From Maridesulfovibrio sp. (GTDB lineage: Bacteria > Desulfobacterota > Desulfovibrionia > Desulfovibrionales > Desulfovibrionaceae), in contig NZ_OY780933.1 in NCBI RefSeq assembly GCF_963676065.1, forward strand, positions 3,483,501 to 3,547,500: a DNA stretch of 64,000 nucleotides. The letters are read 5' to 3'. A model generated the notes under the pieces. The model was not told where the DNA came from and did no database searches. It saw only the letters and a program-made list of their open reading frames with translations. Numbering within the stretch: the stretch's first letter is position 1; each line of letters opens with the position of its first letter. Shown here one piece after another: positions 36,833 to 45,816 of this stretch. Position numbers and translations under genes: made by a program.

Positions 36833-37441
36833 ATGAATACTACGTCTAACATACTGGATACACAACAGCATCCCCTACGTATGGTGATTCTGGATGCGGC
36901 CCGCAAACTTTTTGCCGAGCATGGCTACGCGCAGGTTTCCATGCGCAAGCTGGCCACCACAATTGGCTACTCCCCCACTACCATCTACCATCATTTTAAA
37001 GACAAAAAAGAGCTATTCCTATGCCTTACAGAAGAGACTTACCGTGATTTCCTGCAACGCATCAACGGGATCATCGCAGCAACGCCTCCGCCACGCGAAG
37101 CTCTTAAAAACATACTTTACACCCTTGTCGATATGGGACTGGAAAATCCGAACGCATACCGGGTCGGTTTTATGATGGAAAGCGATCTCTGGAAGGATCA
37201 TGATTCCCATTTCCAGAACAATCCGCTGGGCAAGACCATGTACAACCGCATCAACAAATGTGTTCGGGCCTGCCTGCCAAAAAACGCAGGAGAAGAGGAC
37301 ATTCTGGTCACAGCAAACTCGGTGGTCGCCGCAACACACGGACTGACCTCTCTGCTGATTACCTATCCCACTTTTGAATGGGGCCCGCTGGACCGATTGA
37401 AAAGACAGGTTATCGACTCCGCGGTTGACGCAATCGGCTAA
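36833..37441 (+). CDS. TetR-family transcriptional regulator
   Basis: 202 residues from the ATG behind GGAGAAG; a longer in-frame start upstream lies across the palindrome and is not used. TetR HTH at about 17-65 (ILDAARKLFAEHGYAQVSM, then TTIGYSPTTIYHHFKDKKEL). The C-terminal ligand domain is of the WHG/TetR_C_33 kind. The palindrome at 36802-36816 is the likely operator. It lies 70 bases before the squalene-hopene cyclase gene in the same direction, so it probably controls hopanoid synthesis and itself. Confidence 0.9.
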   Translation: MNTTSNILDTQQHPLRMVILDAARKLFAEHGYAQVSMRKLATTIGYSPTTIYHHFKDKKELFLCLTEETYRDFLQRINGIIAATPPPREALKNILYTLVDMGLENPNAYRVGFMMESDLWKDHDSHFQNNPLGKTMYNRINKCVRACLPKNAGEEDILVTANSVVAATHGLTSLLITYPTFEWGPLDRLKRQVIDSAVDAIG

Positions 37442-37510
37442 TTACTTTAATCGAATTGATCTTTTTTCCCACGGGTCGGACAAAAAATCCGGTAATATAA
37501 GGAACTAACC

Positions 37511-39628
37511 ATGAACAAGAAAAGCGCCATGAAATTGAATAAAAAAAACCAAAATCAGGTCGTATCGCTTCTGCAACCGAAAGACGCTCTAAATCGAGTG
37601 ATGAAACGGTTCCGGTCCCTGCAATCACCTGATGGATACTGGGTTTTCGCGCTGGAAGCGGATGTTACAATCCCTTCGGAATACATCATGTTCAACAGAT
37701 TTCTGGGCCGCAAAATGGACAAAGGGGTCGCGGAAAGGCTGGGCAACTATATACGTGCAAAACAGATGCCCGACGGCGGCTGGCCCCTTCACGATGAAGA
37801 CGGTCCTATCAATATAAGTGCGTCCGTAAAAGCATACATGGCTCTGAAAATGCTCGGCGACGACAAGGATGCTGAACACATGGTCCGCGCCCGTAGGACA
37901 ATCCTCGCGAAAGGTGGCGCGGAAACCTGCAACGTATTCACCCGTATCTGCCTTGCAACATTCGGCCAGATCCCGTGGCACTGCCCTCCGGCTATGCCCG
38001 TGGAAATAGTACTGCTGCCTAAATGGTTCTTCTTCCATCTGGATAAAGTCTCATACTGGTCCCGCTCAGTCATCTACCCGCTGCTGCTCATCTACGCCAA
38101 GCAGCCTGTCTGCCGCCTACGTCCAGAGGAAGCCGTGCCGGAACTTTTCTGCAAACCTGCGGAAGAGCATATCCATATAGATAAATGGCGCAACAAAAGC
38201 TGGCGCAAAAATTTCTTCATTTTCACGGACCGCTTCCTCAAACGGTTCATGCATCTGATTCCCAAGAAAATTAACGAAAAGGCCATCACATACGCTACAG
38301 AATGGACTCGTGAACACATGGCCGGAAGAGGCGGCATAGGCGCGATCTTCCCTGCAATGGCAAACGCTGTTATGGCGCTGCATCTGTTCGGTTACGATGA
38401 ATCGGACCCAGACTACGCTCGAGGATTAAAAGCCGTTGACGATCTGATGGTCGATAAATTTCATGTGCCGGAAAAATCTCCTTGGGAACACACTGTTATT
38501 ACCGGTGGAGCAGAACTTTCCGCAGCACCGGAGCTGGATATTTCCCCCAACCACGGCACAGCGGAAAACCTTGAACAAGCAATGTGCCAGCCATGCAACT
38601 CCCCCATCTGGGATACCTGCCTGACACTTTCCGCCATGATGGAAGCAGGAGAAGACCAGAACAGCAGATGCATACAGCAATCCCTTAATTGGCTCTGGGA
38701 TCAACAGATTTTCTTCCGAGGTGACTGGATATCAAAAGCACCCAAACTTGAGGGCGGCGGCTGGGCTTTTCAGTTTGAGAACACCTTCTACCCCGACCTT
38801 GATGACACCGCCATGGTGCTCATGGCCATGTGCCGCGCCGGGGTTCTGGAGCAGCCCGAGCACAAGGAAAACTTCATCAAAGGCGTAAACTGGCTGATCG
38901 GCATGCAATCCTCCAACGGAGGCTGGGCGGCATTCGATATAGACAACTGCGCAGAATACCTGAACGACATTCCCTTTGCGGATCACGGCGCCCTGCTCGA
39001 TCCCCCGACTTCGGACCTAACTGCACGAGTAATCGAACTGCTGGGCGTAATCGGCTACGACAAAAGCTTCCGCCCCATTAAAGACGGCATTGAATTCCTG
39101 AAAAAAGAACAGGAAGATGACGGCTCATGGTTTGGACGCTGGGGTGTCAACTATATATACGGAACATGGTCCGTACTCTGCGGCCTGCGTCAGGCCGGTG
39201 AAGACATGAATTCATCATATGTCTGCAAAGCTGTTGAATGGTTTGAAAATCATCAGAACAAAGATGGTGGATGGGGTGAAACCTGCATGAGCTACAACAG
39301 CAAGAACTATGCTGGACTCGGAGACTCCACAGCATCTCAGACATCATGGGCCCTGCTGGGACTCATGGCCGCAGGACGAGTTCATTCCAAAGCTGTAAGC
39401 AGGGGAATTCGCTATCTGCTGGACAACCAGAAGGAAGACGGCAGCTGGGATGAGACCCTTTACACCGGAACCGGATTTCCGCGCGTATTTTATCTGCGTT
39501 ACCATGGATATTCACAATACTTTCCCATGTGGGCACTTGGCGTATACCAGCGCTTCGTAGCCGATGAGGACACAAAACAGATCATGATGCGCCGCAACTC
39601 TCCTCTCGACCTCGGCAGGAAATGGTAG
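37511..39628 (+). CDS. shc: Squalene-hopene cyclase
   Basis: 705 residues. Cyclises squalene to hopene/hopanol, giving hopanoids that stiffen the membrane; it is a monotopic inner-membrane enzyme. The catalytic D429-L-D-D432-T-A (DxDDTA) is present, and several QW repeats are visible (LLGLMAAGRV region, NQKEDGSWDETLYTGTGFP, NQNKDGGWGETC, MQSSNGGWAAF). Length fits, with an N-terminal extension of about 50 residues before the first repeat. Ribosome binding site AAGGA lies ahead of the ATG. The adjacent acyl-ACP thioesterase gene begins one base after the stop, so the two form one unit behind the TetR gene. Confidence 0.95.
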   Translation: MNKKSAMKLNKKNQNQVVSLLQPKDALNRVMKRFRSLQSPDGYWVFALEADVTIPSEYIMFNRFLGRKMDKGVAERLGNYIRAKQMPDGGWPLHDEDGPINISASVKAYMALKMLGDDKDAEHMVRARRTILAKGGAETCNVFTRICLATFGQIPWHCPPAMPVEIVLLPKWFFFHLDKVSYWSRSVIYPLLLIYAKQPVCRLRPEEAVPELFCKPAEEHIHIDKWRNKSWRKNFFIFTDRFLKRFMHLIPKKINEKAITYATEWTREHMAGRGGIGAIFPAMANAVMALHLFGYDESDPDYARGLKAVDDLMVDKFHVPEKSPWEHTVITGGAELSAAPELDISPNHGTAENLEQAMCQPCNSPIWDTCLTLSAMMEAGEDQNSRCIQQSLNWLWDQQIFFRGDWISKAPKLEGGGWAFQFENTFYPDLDDTAMVLMAMCRAGVLEQPEHKENFIKGVNWLIGMQSSNGGWAAFDIDNCAEYLNDIPFADHGALLDPPTSDLTARVIELLGVIGYDKSFRPIKDGIEFLKKEQEDDGSWFGRWGVNYIYGTWSVLCGLRQAGEDMNSSYVCKAVEWFENHQNKDGGWGETCMSYNSKNYAGLGDSTASQTSWALLGLMAAGRVHSKAVSRGIRYLLDNQKEDGSWDETLYTGTGFPRVFYLRYHGYSQYFPMWALGVYQRFVADEDTKQIMMRRNSPLDLGRKW

Positions 39629-39629
39629 C

Positions 39630-40355
39630 ATGAGCAAGGATTCAGTACTTATAGATATGACGGTGCCGGCCTACGAAACAGGACCGGACGACTGCATGCA
39701 CTGCCACTGGTTGATGAACCATATGCAGGAAGCGGCTACAGTGCATGCCAATACCCTGGGCATCGGAGTGGACGATATGGCCAAAAACGGCCACATCTGG
39801 GTACTGACCTCAATGCGCATCGAAATAGATGAAATGCCCCGTCGCGAAGAAAAGTTCTCGCTGACAACATGGTCACGGGGAGTAAAAAGGCTTCGCGCTT
39901 TCCGCGAATTCTCGGGAAAGGCTACAGATGGAAACGAAATCGTCCGAGCCTCCTCCGAATGGATGGTACTGGACAAATCAACACGAAAACCAATAGTCAT
40001 CAACCCGGAATTCAATTTTCACGCACAGGAAAAATGCGTCTTCAGTTCCCCAATGAAGCGGCTCCGTCCCGGTACGCCTGAAAAGGAAATCCGCACCCTG
40101 AAGGTGGGCTACAGCTCACTTGATGCCAACGGGCACGTGAACAATGCGGAATACCTGCGCTGGTCCTTTGACGGCCTGCGCCCCCTTGGATTCGACCAGA
40201 ATGCTATTAAATCCATCCGCATCGCATTTCTTTCCGAAGTTTTCGAAGGAAATACTATCAAATTGATGGGTTGCGAATCAGATAATGCCGGATATGAACT
40301 TGTCGGATTTAATGAGAGCGAAGGTAAGGCCGCATTTGCTTTAAAAGTTGAATAA
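39630..40355 (+). CDS. Acyl-ACP thioesterase (FatA/FatB-like double hotdog)
   Basis: 241 residues. Two tandem hotdog domains of the acyl-ACP thioesterase family: CHWLMNHMQEAATVHANTLG in the first and SLDANGHVNNAEYLRWSFD in the second; the latter carries the conserved N-x-H-V-N-N-x-x-Y segment and the nearby catalytic-type residues. It would release fatty acids from acyl carrier protein. It follows the cyclase gene by one base, and a terminator at 40376 closes the unit. In a hopanoid operon it may supply acyl chains or tune fatty-acid composition, but that link is inferred. Confidence 0.87.
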   Translation: MSKDSVLIDMTVPAYETGPDDCMHCHWLMNHMQEAATVHANTLGIGVDDMAKNGHIWVLTSMRIEIDEMPRREEKFSLTTWSRGVKRLRAFREFSGKATDGNEIVRASSEWMVLDKSTRKPIVINPEFNFHAQEKCVFSSPMKRLRPGTPEKEIRTLKVGYSSLDANGHVNNAEYLRWSFDGLRPLGFDQNAIKSIRIAFLSEVFEGNTIKLMGCESDNAGYELVGFNESEGKAAFALKVE

Positions 40356-40375
40356 ATTAGATTTCATTGCAATAT

Positions 40376-40411
40376 AAATCCCGGTTTACATAAGTAGACC
40401 GGGATTTTTGC
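40376..40411 (+). terminator. Rho-independent terminator after the thioesterase gene
   Basis: AAATCCCGGT pairs with ACCGGGATTT, continuing into TTTTTG. Confidence 0.9.
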
Positions 40412-40535
40412 GTTTAGGGCAGCTCCACACAGAAGTATAGATATAATAATATTATTTGCCATATTTATTATAACAAAGTAAGACACACGCCGAATCGGCC
40501 CAACCGATCTAAACATACACAAAAAGGAGATATAG

Positions 40536-41075
40536 ATGAAACTGCTCAAAACACTGCTCATTTGCACACTTATAGCACTTCCCTTAACCCATTCGACAGA
40601 ATCACATGCTAAGGACAACGAGCGTCTTAAGATTGCTTACGAAATGGCAGAAATCACATACGACCCTAGTCAGTTCGGACAGGCATGGGATGTTCTGGCC
40701 CCAGCCATGCTTGAAGGAGTATTTAAAGCAGATCCCAAAACAAAAAAATACGGTAATGCGTTAACTAAACTTTTTGCAGACTCACTGAGGGAAACATTTA
40801 ACGAGAAAAAAAATCAACAAATAATGAAAAGCGTTTTTGCACGAGTATATGCAGCTGAATTCAATAAAAAAGAGTTAATGGACATAATTGCTTTTTACAA
40901 AACAGACACAGGCAAAAAATGTATAAAAAGATTACCTGTGGTTATGAGCCGAGCACAGCAAGAAGTTGTTCTAGTCATGGATCAAATTATCGGTAATGAA
41001 TTTGAAAAAAATTTAAAGGCAAATATGGAAATAATGAAAAAAAACGGCACACTGCCTGCTGATTTTAAATTGTAG
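40536..41075 (+). CDS. DUF2059-type exported protein
   Basis: 179 residues with an N-terminal Sec signal peptide (LLKTLLICTLIALPLTH, cleavage near SHA at 23-25). The mature part fits DUF2059: MKSVFARVYAAEFNKKELMDIIAFYKTDTGKK near 106-137 is the family's typical helical segment. These proteins are exported to the periplasm; the role is unknown. Ribosome binding site AAAGGAGA precedes the ATG. It is flanked by terminators at 40376 and 41096, so it is a single-gene unit. Confidence 0.82.
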   Translation: MKLLKTLLICTLIALPLTHSTESHAKDNERLKIAYEMAEITYDPSQFGQAWDVLAPAMLEGVFKADPKTKKYGNALTKLFADSLRETFNEKKNQQIMKSVFARVYAAEFNKKELMDIIAFYKTDTGKKCIKRLPVVMSRAQQEVVLVMDQIIGNEFEKNLKANMEIMKKNGTLPADFKL

Positions 41076-41095
41076 TGAAATAATAACTAAAATTC

Positions 41096-41134
41096 AAAAA
41101 TTGCCTTCCCCAAACAAGGAAGAAGGCAATTTTT
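41096..41134 (+). terminator. Rho-independent terminator after the DUF2059 gene
   Basis: AAAAATTGCCTTC pairs with GAAGGCAATTTTT, ending in a T run. Confidence 0.9.
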
Positions 41135-41271
41135 GTTTATATAACCCATCATGACTAATAACTAATTTTAATGAAGAAAGCCCTTCTCCCACTTGACTTC
41201 TCGCCATTTGTCAGCTAGATATACCGCCTTTCGTGCAGTAATAATATTGCTCGCGTAGTGTATTGTACCAC

Positions 41272-41347
41272 GTCTTCATTCCTATGAATAATAAGGATAA
41301 TGGGTGCTTGCGCCAGCAACACCCCCATCGTCATGAAGACATTTTTT
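41272..41347 (+). promoter_or_regulatory. Structured leader upstream of thrS, candidate attenuator
   Basis: GTCTTCAT at 41272 pairs with ATGAAGAC at 41333-41340 and is followed by ATTTTTT, so it can act as a terminator. Inside it a second hairpin forms from GGGTG-(C)-TTGC and GCAA-CACCC (41302-41324). It lies 60 bases before thrS. A regulatory role for thrS and the downstream translation genes is inferred. Confidence 0.5.
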
Positions 41348-41405
41348 ACTTGTCCGGCAGAGACCGGTCATCAAAACAATTTTTCCGCAAAGAGAGATAA
41401 GGATT

Positions 41406-43334
41406 ATGCAAGTTGCAGGTAAAGAACTTGAGGTTCAGCAGGGTGCGCTTTGCGGCGAGGTTCTCAAAGAGGCCTTGTCCAAGAAGCAGTTCAAGAATGT
41501 AGTAGTTGCCAAATGCGGCGAAACGCTTCTTGATCTCACCACCACCGTACCTGCGGACTGTACCGAACTGGAGCCGGTCATGGCCGACTCTCCGGAAGGT
41601 CTGGATGTAATCCGCCACTCCACCGCACACCTTATGGCTGAAGCAGTTAAGAAACTCTTCCCCACAGCCAAGGTAACCATCGGTCCTTCCATTTCAAGCG
41701 GCTTCTACTACGACTTCGACTATGAACGTCCCTTCACCCCTGAAGATCTGGAAGCCATCGAAGCTGAAATGCTGCGCCGCGTAGGTGCTAACGAAGAATT
41801 TTCCCGCGAAGTGCTTTCCAGTGCCGATGCAACCAAAAAATTCGAAGACATGAACGAATCCTACAAAGTTGAATTGATCAACGATCTGGGTGAAGAGACT
41901 GTCTCCGTGTATACCAATGGTGAATTCGCAGACCTCTGTCGTGGTCCTCACGTGGCCCGTACCGGCATGCTCAAGGCATTCAAACTTCTTTCAGTTGCCG
42001 GCGCCTACTGGCGCGGTGATGAAAACCGCGAGCAGCTGCAGCGCATTTACGGAACAGCTTTCCCGGACCCCAAATCACTGAAAAAGCACCTTGCTCAGCT
42101 TGAAGAAGCCAAAAAACGCGACCACCGCAAACTCGGCACCCAGCTTGATCTTTTTTCCGTAAGCCCCGAAGTCGGAGCCGGTATGATTATCTGGCATCCC
42201 AAAGGAGCTTTGGTACGTGCGATTCTGGAAGACTTTGAACGCAAGGAACACCTCAAGCGTGGTTACCAGTTTGTACAGGGACCGCTGATTCTAAAGCGTG
42301 AGCTTTGGGAAAAGTCAGGTCACTACGATAACTATCGCGAAAATATGTATTTCACCGAGATTGATGAGCAGGCATACGGCATCAAGCCTATGAACTGCCT
42401 CTCTCACATGCTGGTTTTCAAATCCAGACTGCGCAGTTACCGCGACATGCCCCAGCGTTATTTTGAGCTGGGAGTTGTCCATCGCCATGAAAAATCCGGC
42501 GTGCTGCACGGTCTTTTGCGGGTTCGTTCCTTCACACAGGACGACGCGCACCTCATCTGCCGCCCTGATCAGCTCCGCGATGAAATTATCGGAGTTGCAA
42601 AGTTCGTAGGCGATGTGATGGATCTTTTCGGATTTGAATACGAAGCTGAAATCAGCACCAAGCCCGAAAAGGCTATCGGTTCTGATGAAGATTGGGATAG
42701 AGCCACCGCCGCACTCACTGACGCGCTCAACGAAATGGGTATGGAATACTCAATCAATGAAGGCGATGGCGCGTTCTACGGACCCAAAATTGACATCATT
42801 ATTAAAGATGCACTTGAACGTCGCTGGCAATGTGCTACAATCCAATGTGATTTCACCTTGCCAGAGCGGTTTGACTTAAGTTATGTGGGCGAAGATGGAA
42901 ATCGTCACAAACCTGTGATGCTCCACCGGGTAATCCTCGGTTCCATCGAACGTTTCATCGGTGTTCTGCTTGAACATACCGGTGGCGCGCTACCTGCATG
43001 GCTGTCCCCTGTTCAGGCAAAAATTCTCACAGTCACAGACTCACAGAACGAATTTGCACAAAAAGTCTTGCAGTTTCTGCAGGAAAAGGGCATTCGTGCC
43101 GAGGTTGATGATCGTAATGAGAAACTGGGTTACAAAGTTCGGGAAGCCCAGCTTGAAAAAATCCCGTTCATGTTGGTAGTCGGCGACAAAGAAGTCGCTG
43201 CGGAATCGGTCAATGTAAGAGCCCGCGACGGGGAAGACCCCGGCCTCAAGTCTCTTGAAGAAGCGGCAGAGCTTATTTCGACCGCCATTAACGAACCATT
43301 CAAACGCGGAGGCATGAGCTATAGCTTTTCATAG
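41406..43334 (+). CDS. thrS: Threonyl-tRNA synthetase
   Basis: 642 residues, standard length. Charges tRNA-Thr. TGS domain at about 1-60, the editing domain with [17 protein letters not shown] around 71-87, and the class II catalytic core with [16 protein letters not shown], the zinc-binding [11 protein letters not shown] and PRSF-like [14 protein letters not shown]. The C-terminal anticodon-binding domain ends in [15 protein letters not shown]. It is the first gene of the thrS-infC-rpmI-rplT-pheS-pheT cluster. A structured leader lies before it, and the infC gene begins inside its last 14 bases. Confidence 0.97.
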   Translation: MQVAGKELEVQQGALCGEVLKEALSKKQFKNVVVAKCGETLLDLTTTVPADCTELEPVMADSPEGLDVIRHSTAHLMAEAVKKLFPTAKVTIGPSISSGFYYDFDYERPFTPEDLEAIEAEMLRRVGANEEFSREVLSSADATKKFEDMNESYKVELINDLGEETVSVYTNGEFADLCRGPHVARTGMLKAFKLLSVAGAYWRGDENREQLQRIYGTAFPDPKSLKKHLAQLEEAKKRDHRKLGTQLDLFSVSPEVGAGMIIWHPKGALVRAILEDFERKEHLKRGYQFVQGPLILKRELWEKSGHYDNYRENMYFTEIDEQAYGIKPMNCLSHMLVFKSRLRSYRDMPQRYFELGVVHRHEKSGVLHGLLRVRSFTQDDAHLICRPDQLRDEIIGVAKFVGDVMDLFGFEYEAEISTKPEKAIGSDEDWDRATAALTDALNEMGMEYSINEGDGAFYGPKIDIIIKDALERRWQCATIQCDFTLPERFDLSYVGEDGNRHKPVMLHRVILGSIERFIGVLLEHTGGALPAWLSPVQAKILTVTDSQNEFAQKVLQFLQEKGIRAEVDDRNEKLGYKVREAQLEKIPFMLVVGDKEVAAESVNVRARDGEDPGLKSLEEAAELISTAINEPFKRGGMSYSFS

Positions 43335-43869
43335 AGACGGTAGGCGTCCCTATCGCAGGGATGACGGTGCCCGCCGAAACGAGCGCATTAGAGTTCCCAA
43401 GGTCATGGTTATTGATGATGAGGGTAACCAGTTGGGAGTACTTCCCACACGTGAAGCCCTTGAAATTGCACAGGACCGGGGTCTTGATCTGGTTGAAGTT
43501 GCAGAAAAGGCTGATCCGCCTGTTTGCAAGATTATGGACTATGGTAAGTTCAAATATCAGCAGCAGAAGCGTAAGCAGGAAGCCAAAAAGAAGCAGACTG
43601 TAATCCAAATCAAGGAAGTCAAGTTTCGCCCCAAGACAGACGAGCACGATTACCAGACAAAGCTCAAGCACATCCGTCGGTTTCTTGAAGGCGGCGACAG
43701 GTGCAAAGTCACGATATTTTTCAGGGGCCGAGAAATTGTCCATAAGGACAGAGGGTTAGCTGTTCTGGAACGCGTCAAAGAGGAAACCATGGATATTGCC
43801 AAAATGGAGCAGGCTCCAAGGTCCGAAGGACGCACCATGAACATGATGTTGGCTCCTATAAAAAAATAA
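43321..43869 (+). CDS. infC: Translation initiation factor IF-3, with AUA start
   Basis: 182 residues if started at the ATA at 43321, which lies eight bases after GGAGG (43308-43312) inside the end of thrS and yields the usual length; starting at the ATG at 43405 would lose the conserved N-terminal segment [15 protein letters not shown]. Rare start codons (AUU, AUA) are characteristic of infC and underlie its self-control, since IF-3 rejects them. IF-3 N-domain (about 15-85, with [18 protein letters not shown]) and C-domain ([17 protein letters not shown] to the end) are complete. Followed by rpmI after 43 bases. Confidence 0.93.
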   Translation: MAFHRDGRRPYRRDDGARRNERIRVPKVMVIDDEGNQLGVLPTREALEIAQDRGLDLVEVAEKADPPVCKIMDYGKFKYQQQKRKQEAKKKQTVIQIKEVKFRPKTDEHDYQTKLKHIRRFLEGGDRCKVTIFFRGREIVHKDRGLAVLERVKEETMDIAKMEQAPRSEGRTMNMMLAPIKK

Positions 43870-43877
43870 GGTCTTTT

Positions 43878-43893
43878 CCGGCCTCACGGCCGG
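43878..43893 (+). promoter_or_regulatory. Short hairpin before rpmI
   Basis: CCGGCC pairs with GGCCGG over a TCAC loop, just upstream of the rpmI ribosome binding site AGGAGG. L20 represses this operon through leader RNA in other bacteria; whether this hairpin is such a site is unknown. Confidence 0.35.
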
Positions 43894-43912
43894 GATTCCC
43901 TAGGAGGATAAA

Positions 43913-44110
43913 ATGCCTAAAATGAAAACAAGAAGAGGCGCTGCAAAGCGTTTCACTAAAACTGGTAGTGGCAAATTCAAACGTCGTCGTCAGGGTCTGC
44001 GTCACATCCTGACCAAGAAAAACGCTAAACGTAAAAGCAGACTGGGTCAGAGCACTACTGTTGACAGCGCCAATATCGGCCAGGTCAAAAGAATGCTCCC
44101 CTACGCTTAA
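43913..44110 (+). CDS. rpmI: 50S ribosomal protein L35
   Basis: 65 residues, the normal size, starting PKMKTRRGAAKRFTKTG and highly basic, matching bL35. Ribosome binding site AGGAGG. Sits between infC and rplT as in most bacteria. Confidence 0.97.
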   Translation: MPKMKTRRGAAKRFTKTGSGKFKRRRQGLRHILTKKNAKRKSRLGQSTTVDSANIGQVKRMLPYA

Positions 44111-44206
44111 TGCGTAAGCAATAACTGAATTAGCTGAAACACACTCCTGTCCGCGGTATACACGTTCGCGGCTGGTTTTAAGAATAGATTCCCCAGGAGG
44201 AACAAC

Positions 44207-44560
44207 ATGAGAGTAAAACGTGGAATAGCCGCCAAGAGGCGTCACAAAAAATATTTAAAAATGGCCAAGGGTTTCCGTGGTTCCGGATCTACCCTTTACC
44301 GCACCGCTAGAGAACGCGTTGAACGTTCACTCTGCATGGCTTACGTTGGTCGTAAGCTGCGCAAACGTGATATGCGTAAACTCTGGATCCAGCGTATTAA
44401 TGCAGCAGCACGCCTGAACGGTCTGTCTTACAGCCGTCTTATTCACGGCCTCTCCCTCGCCGGTGTTGCTCTGAACCGTAAAGTTCTCGCCGATCTCGCT
44501 GTTTACGATGCCGCAGCATTCGCTAAAGTTGTCGAGACCGCTAAAGCTAAGGTAAGCTAA
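44207..44560 (+). CDS. rplT: 50S ribosomal protein L20
   Basis: 117 residues, standard for bL20; [17 protein letters not shown] at the start and [18 protein letters not shown] toward the end are conserved. bL20 binds 23S rRNA early in assembly and often represses its own operon. Ribosome binding site AGGAGG. The stop is one base before the pheS start. Confidence 0.97.
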   Translation: MRVKRGIAAKRRHKKYLKMAKGFRGSGSTLYRTARERVERSLCMAYVGRKLRKRDMRKLWIQRINAAARLNGLSYSRLIHGLSLAGVALNRKVLADLAVYDAAAFAKVVETAKAKVS

Positions 44561-44561
44561 A

Positions 44562-45611
44562 GTGTCGGACGTAAAGTCCCTGCTACAGGAACTTGAAGGC
44601 CTGGTCCCGGAGTGCGAAGCACGCCTGGATCAGGCTTCTTCTTTGTCTCAAATGGAAGACATTAAGATTGACCTTCTTGGACGCAAAGGCCGCGTTGCCA
44701 AGATTATGTCCGGTCTGCCCTCACTTCCTAACGAAGACAAACCTGTCGCAGGTAAAAAAGCCAATGAAGTTAAGGCCGCTCTCACTGAACTTATTGAGGG
44801 AAGACAGAATCAGCTTGAAAAAGCTGCTATCGCTGAGAGCCTCTCCCGTTTCGACCCCACCATGCCCGGCCGTAAGCCTGCAGAAGGTTCACTCCACCCT
44901 GTGACACTCGTCATGGACGAGATCTGTGACGTATTCAGCGGACTAGGGTTTGAAGTCGTAACCGGCCCGGAAGTTGAAAACGACTGGTACAACTTTGAAG
45001 CGCTGAACATTCCTCCGGAACATCCGGCGCGCGACATGCAGGATACACTGTACATTTCCGATTCAATCCTGCTGCGTACACATACTTCCCCCTTGCAGAT
45101 TCGGACCATGAAGGACAGAACTCCTCCGTTGGCCGCAATTGCTCCGGGTAAGGTTTACCGCAGAGATTCCGACCTGACCCACACTCCCATGTTTCACCAG
45201 ATCGAAGGTTTTCTGGTTGACCAGAATGTCAGCATGGCGGACCTGCGCGGAACATTGACTGCATTTGTCCACCAGCTATTCGGACCCAAAACTGACGTTC
45301 GTTTCCGCCCCAGCTTCTTCCCCTTTACCGAACCCAGCGCGGAAGTTGATATCTCCTGCGTTATGTGCGGAGGCAAAGGCACCATCGACGGCAAGCCCTG
45401 CCGTGTATGCAAACAAACCGGCTGGGTGGAAATCCTCGGCTGCGGCATGATGGACCCCAACGTAATGAAAGCAGTTGATTACGACACCGAAAAATACTCC
45501 GGTTTCGCATTCGGACTCGGCATTGAGCGCGTAGCCATGCTCAAATACGGCATTGGCGACCTACGCATGTTCTTTGAAAACGACATCCGATTCTTAGAGC
45601 AATTTTCCTAA
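44562..45611 (+). CDS. pheS: Phenylalanyl-tRNA synthetase alpha subunit
   Basis: 349 residues from a GTG start one base after rplT. Class II core with [13 protein letters not shown] near 149-161, the [11 protein letters not shown] motif 2 region, and [14 protein letters not shown] motif 3 near 319-332. [19 protein letters not shown] segment contains four Cys in two pairs (CVMC and CRVC), a zinc-ribbon-like insertion seen in some PheS proteins. It forms an alpha2-beta2 enzyme with PheT, encoded after a 205-base gap. Confidence 0.97.
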   Translation: MSDVKSLLQELEGLVPECEARLDQASSLSQMEDIKIDLLGRKGRVAKIMSGLPSLPNEDKPVAGKKANEVKAALTELIEGRQNQLEKAAIAESLSRFDPTMPGRKPAEGSLHPVTLVMDEICDVFSGLGFEVVTGPEVENDWYNFEALNIPPEHPARDMQDTLYISDSILLRTHTSPLQIRTMKDRTPPLAAIAPGKVYRRDSDLTHTPMFHQIEGFLVDQNVSMADLRGTLTAFVHQLFGPKTDVRFRPSFFPFTEPSAEVDISCVMCGGKGTIDGKPCRVCKQTGWVEILGCGMMDPNVMKAVDYDTEKYSGFAFGLGIERVAMLKYGIGDLRMFFENDIRFLEQFS

Positions 45612-45617
45612 AACAAT

Positions 45618-45720
45618 TTGATGCGCTACGCGCTTTAGATGATCTTGATCTCGCCTCCGGCGGCCAAAGAGACTAAGCCTCTTTGGAATCTCTAACGGAT
45701 TTCATTGTCATTTTGTAAGC
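45618..45720. repeat. Intergenic palindromic repeat element between pheS and pheT
   Basis: Contains GCGCTACGCGC, then a GCC/GGC stem (CGCCTCCGGCGG), then CCAAAGAG paired with CTCTTTGG over ACTAAGC. The string of hairpins with GCCTCCGGCGG followed by an AAAG...CTTT stem is a form I recall as repetitive in Desulfovibrio-type genomes. It is not coding. It separates pheS and pheT, which usually abut. Confidence 0.6.
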
Positions 45721-45816
45721 AACTGGCGAAGCTATAATAAAAGTTTTTGGGATTTCTATGCTCAGCTTTCATAACTTTAAAATATTCGCGGTCTTTATAG
45801 ACTGCTGGAGGCTCAA

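Noticed and set aside
41284..41400. Short open frame in the thrS leader, possible leader peptide
   Set aside because: No ribosome binding site and no run of Thr codons.
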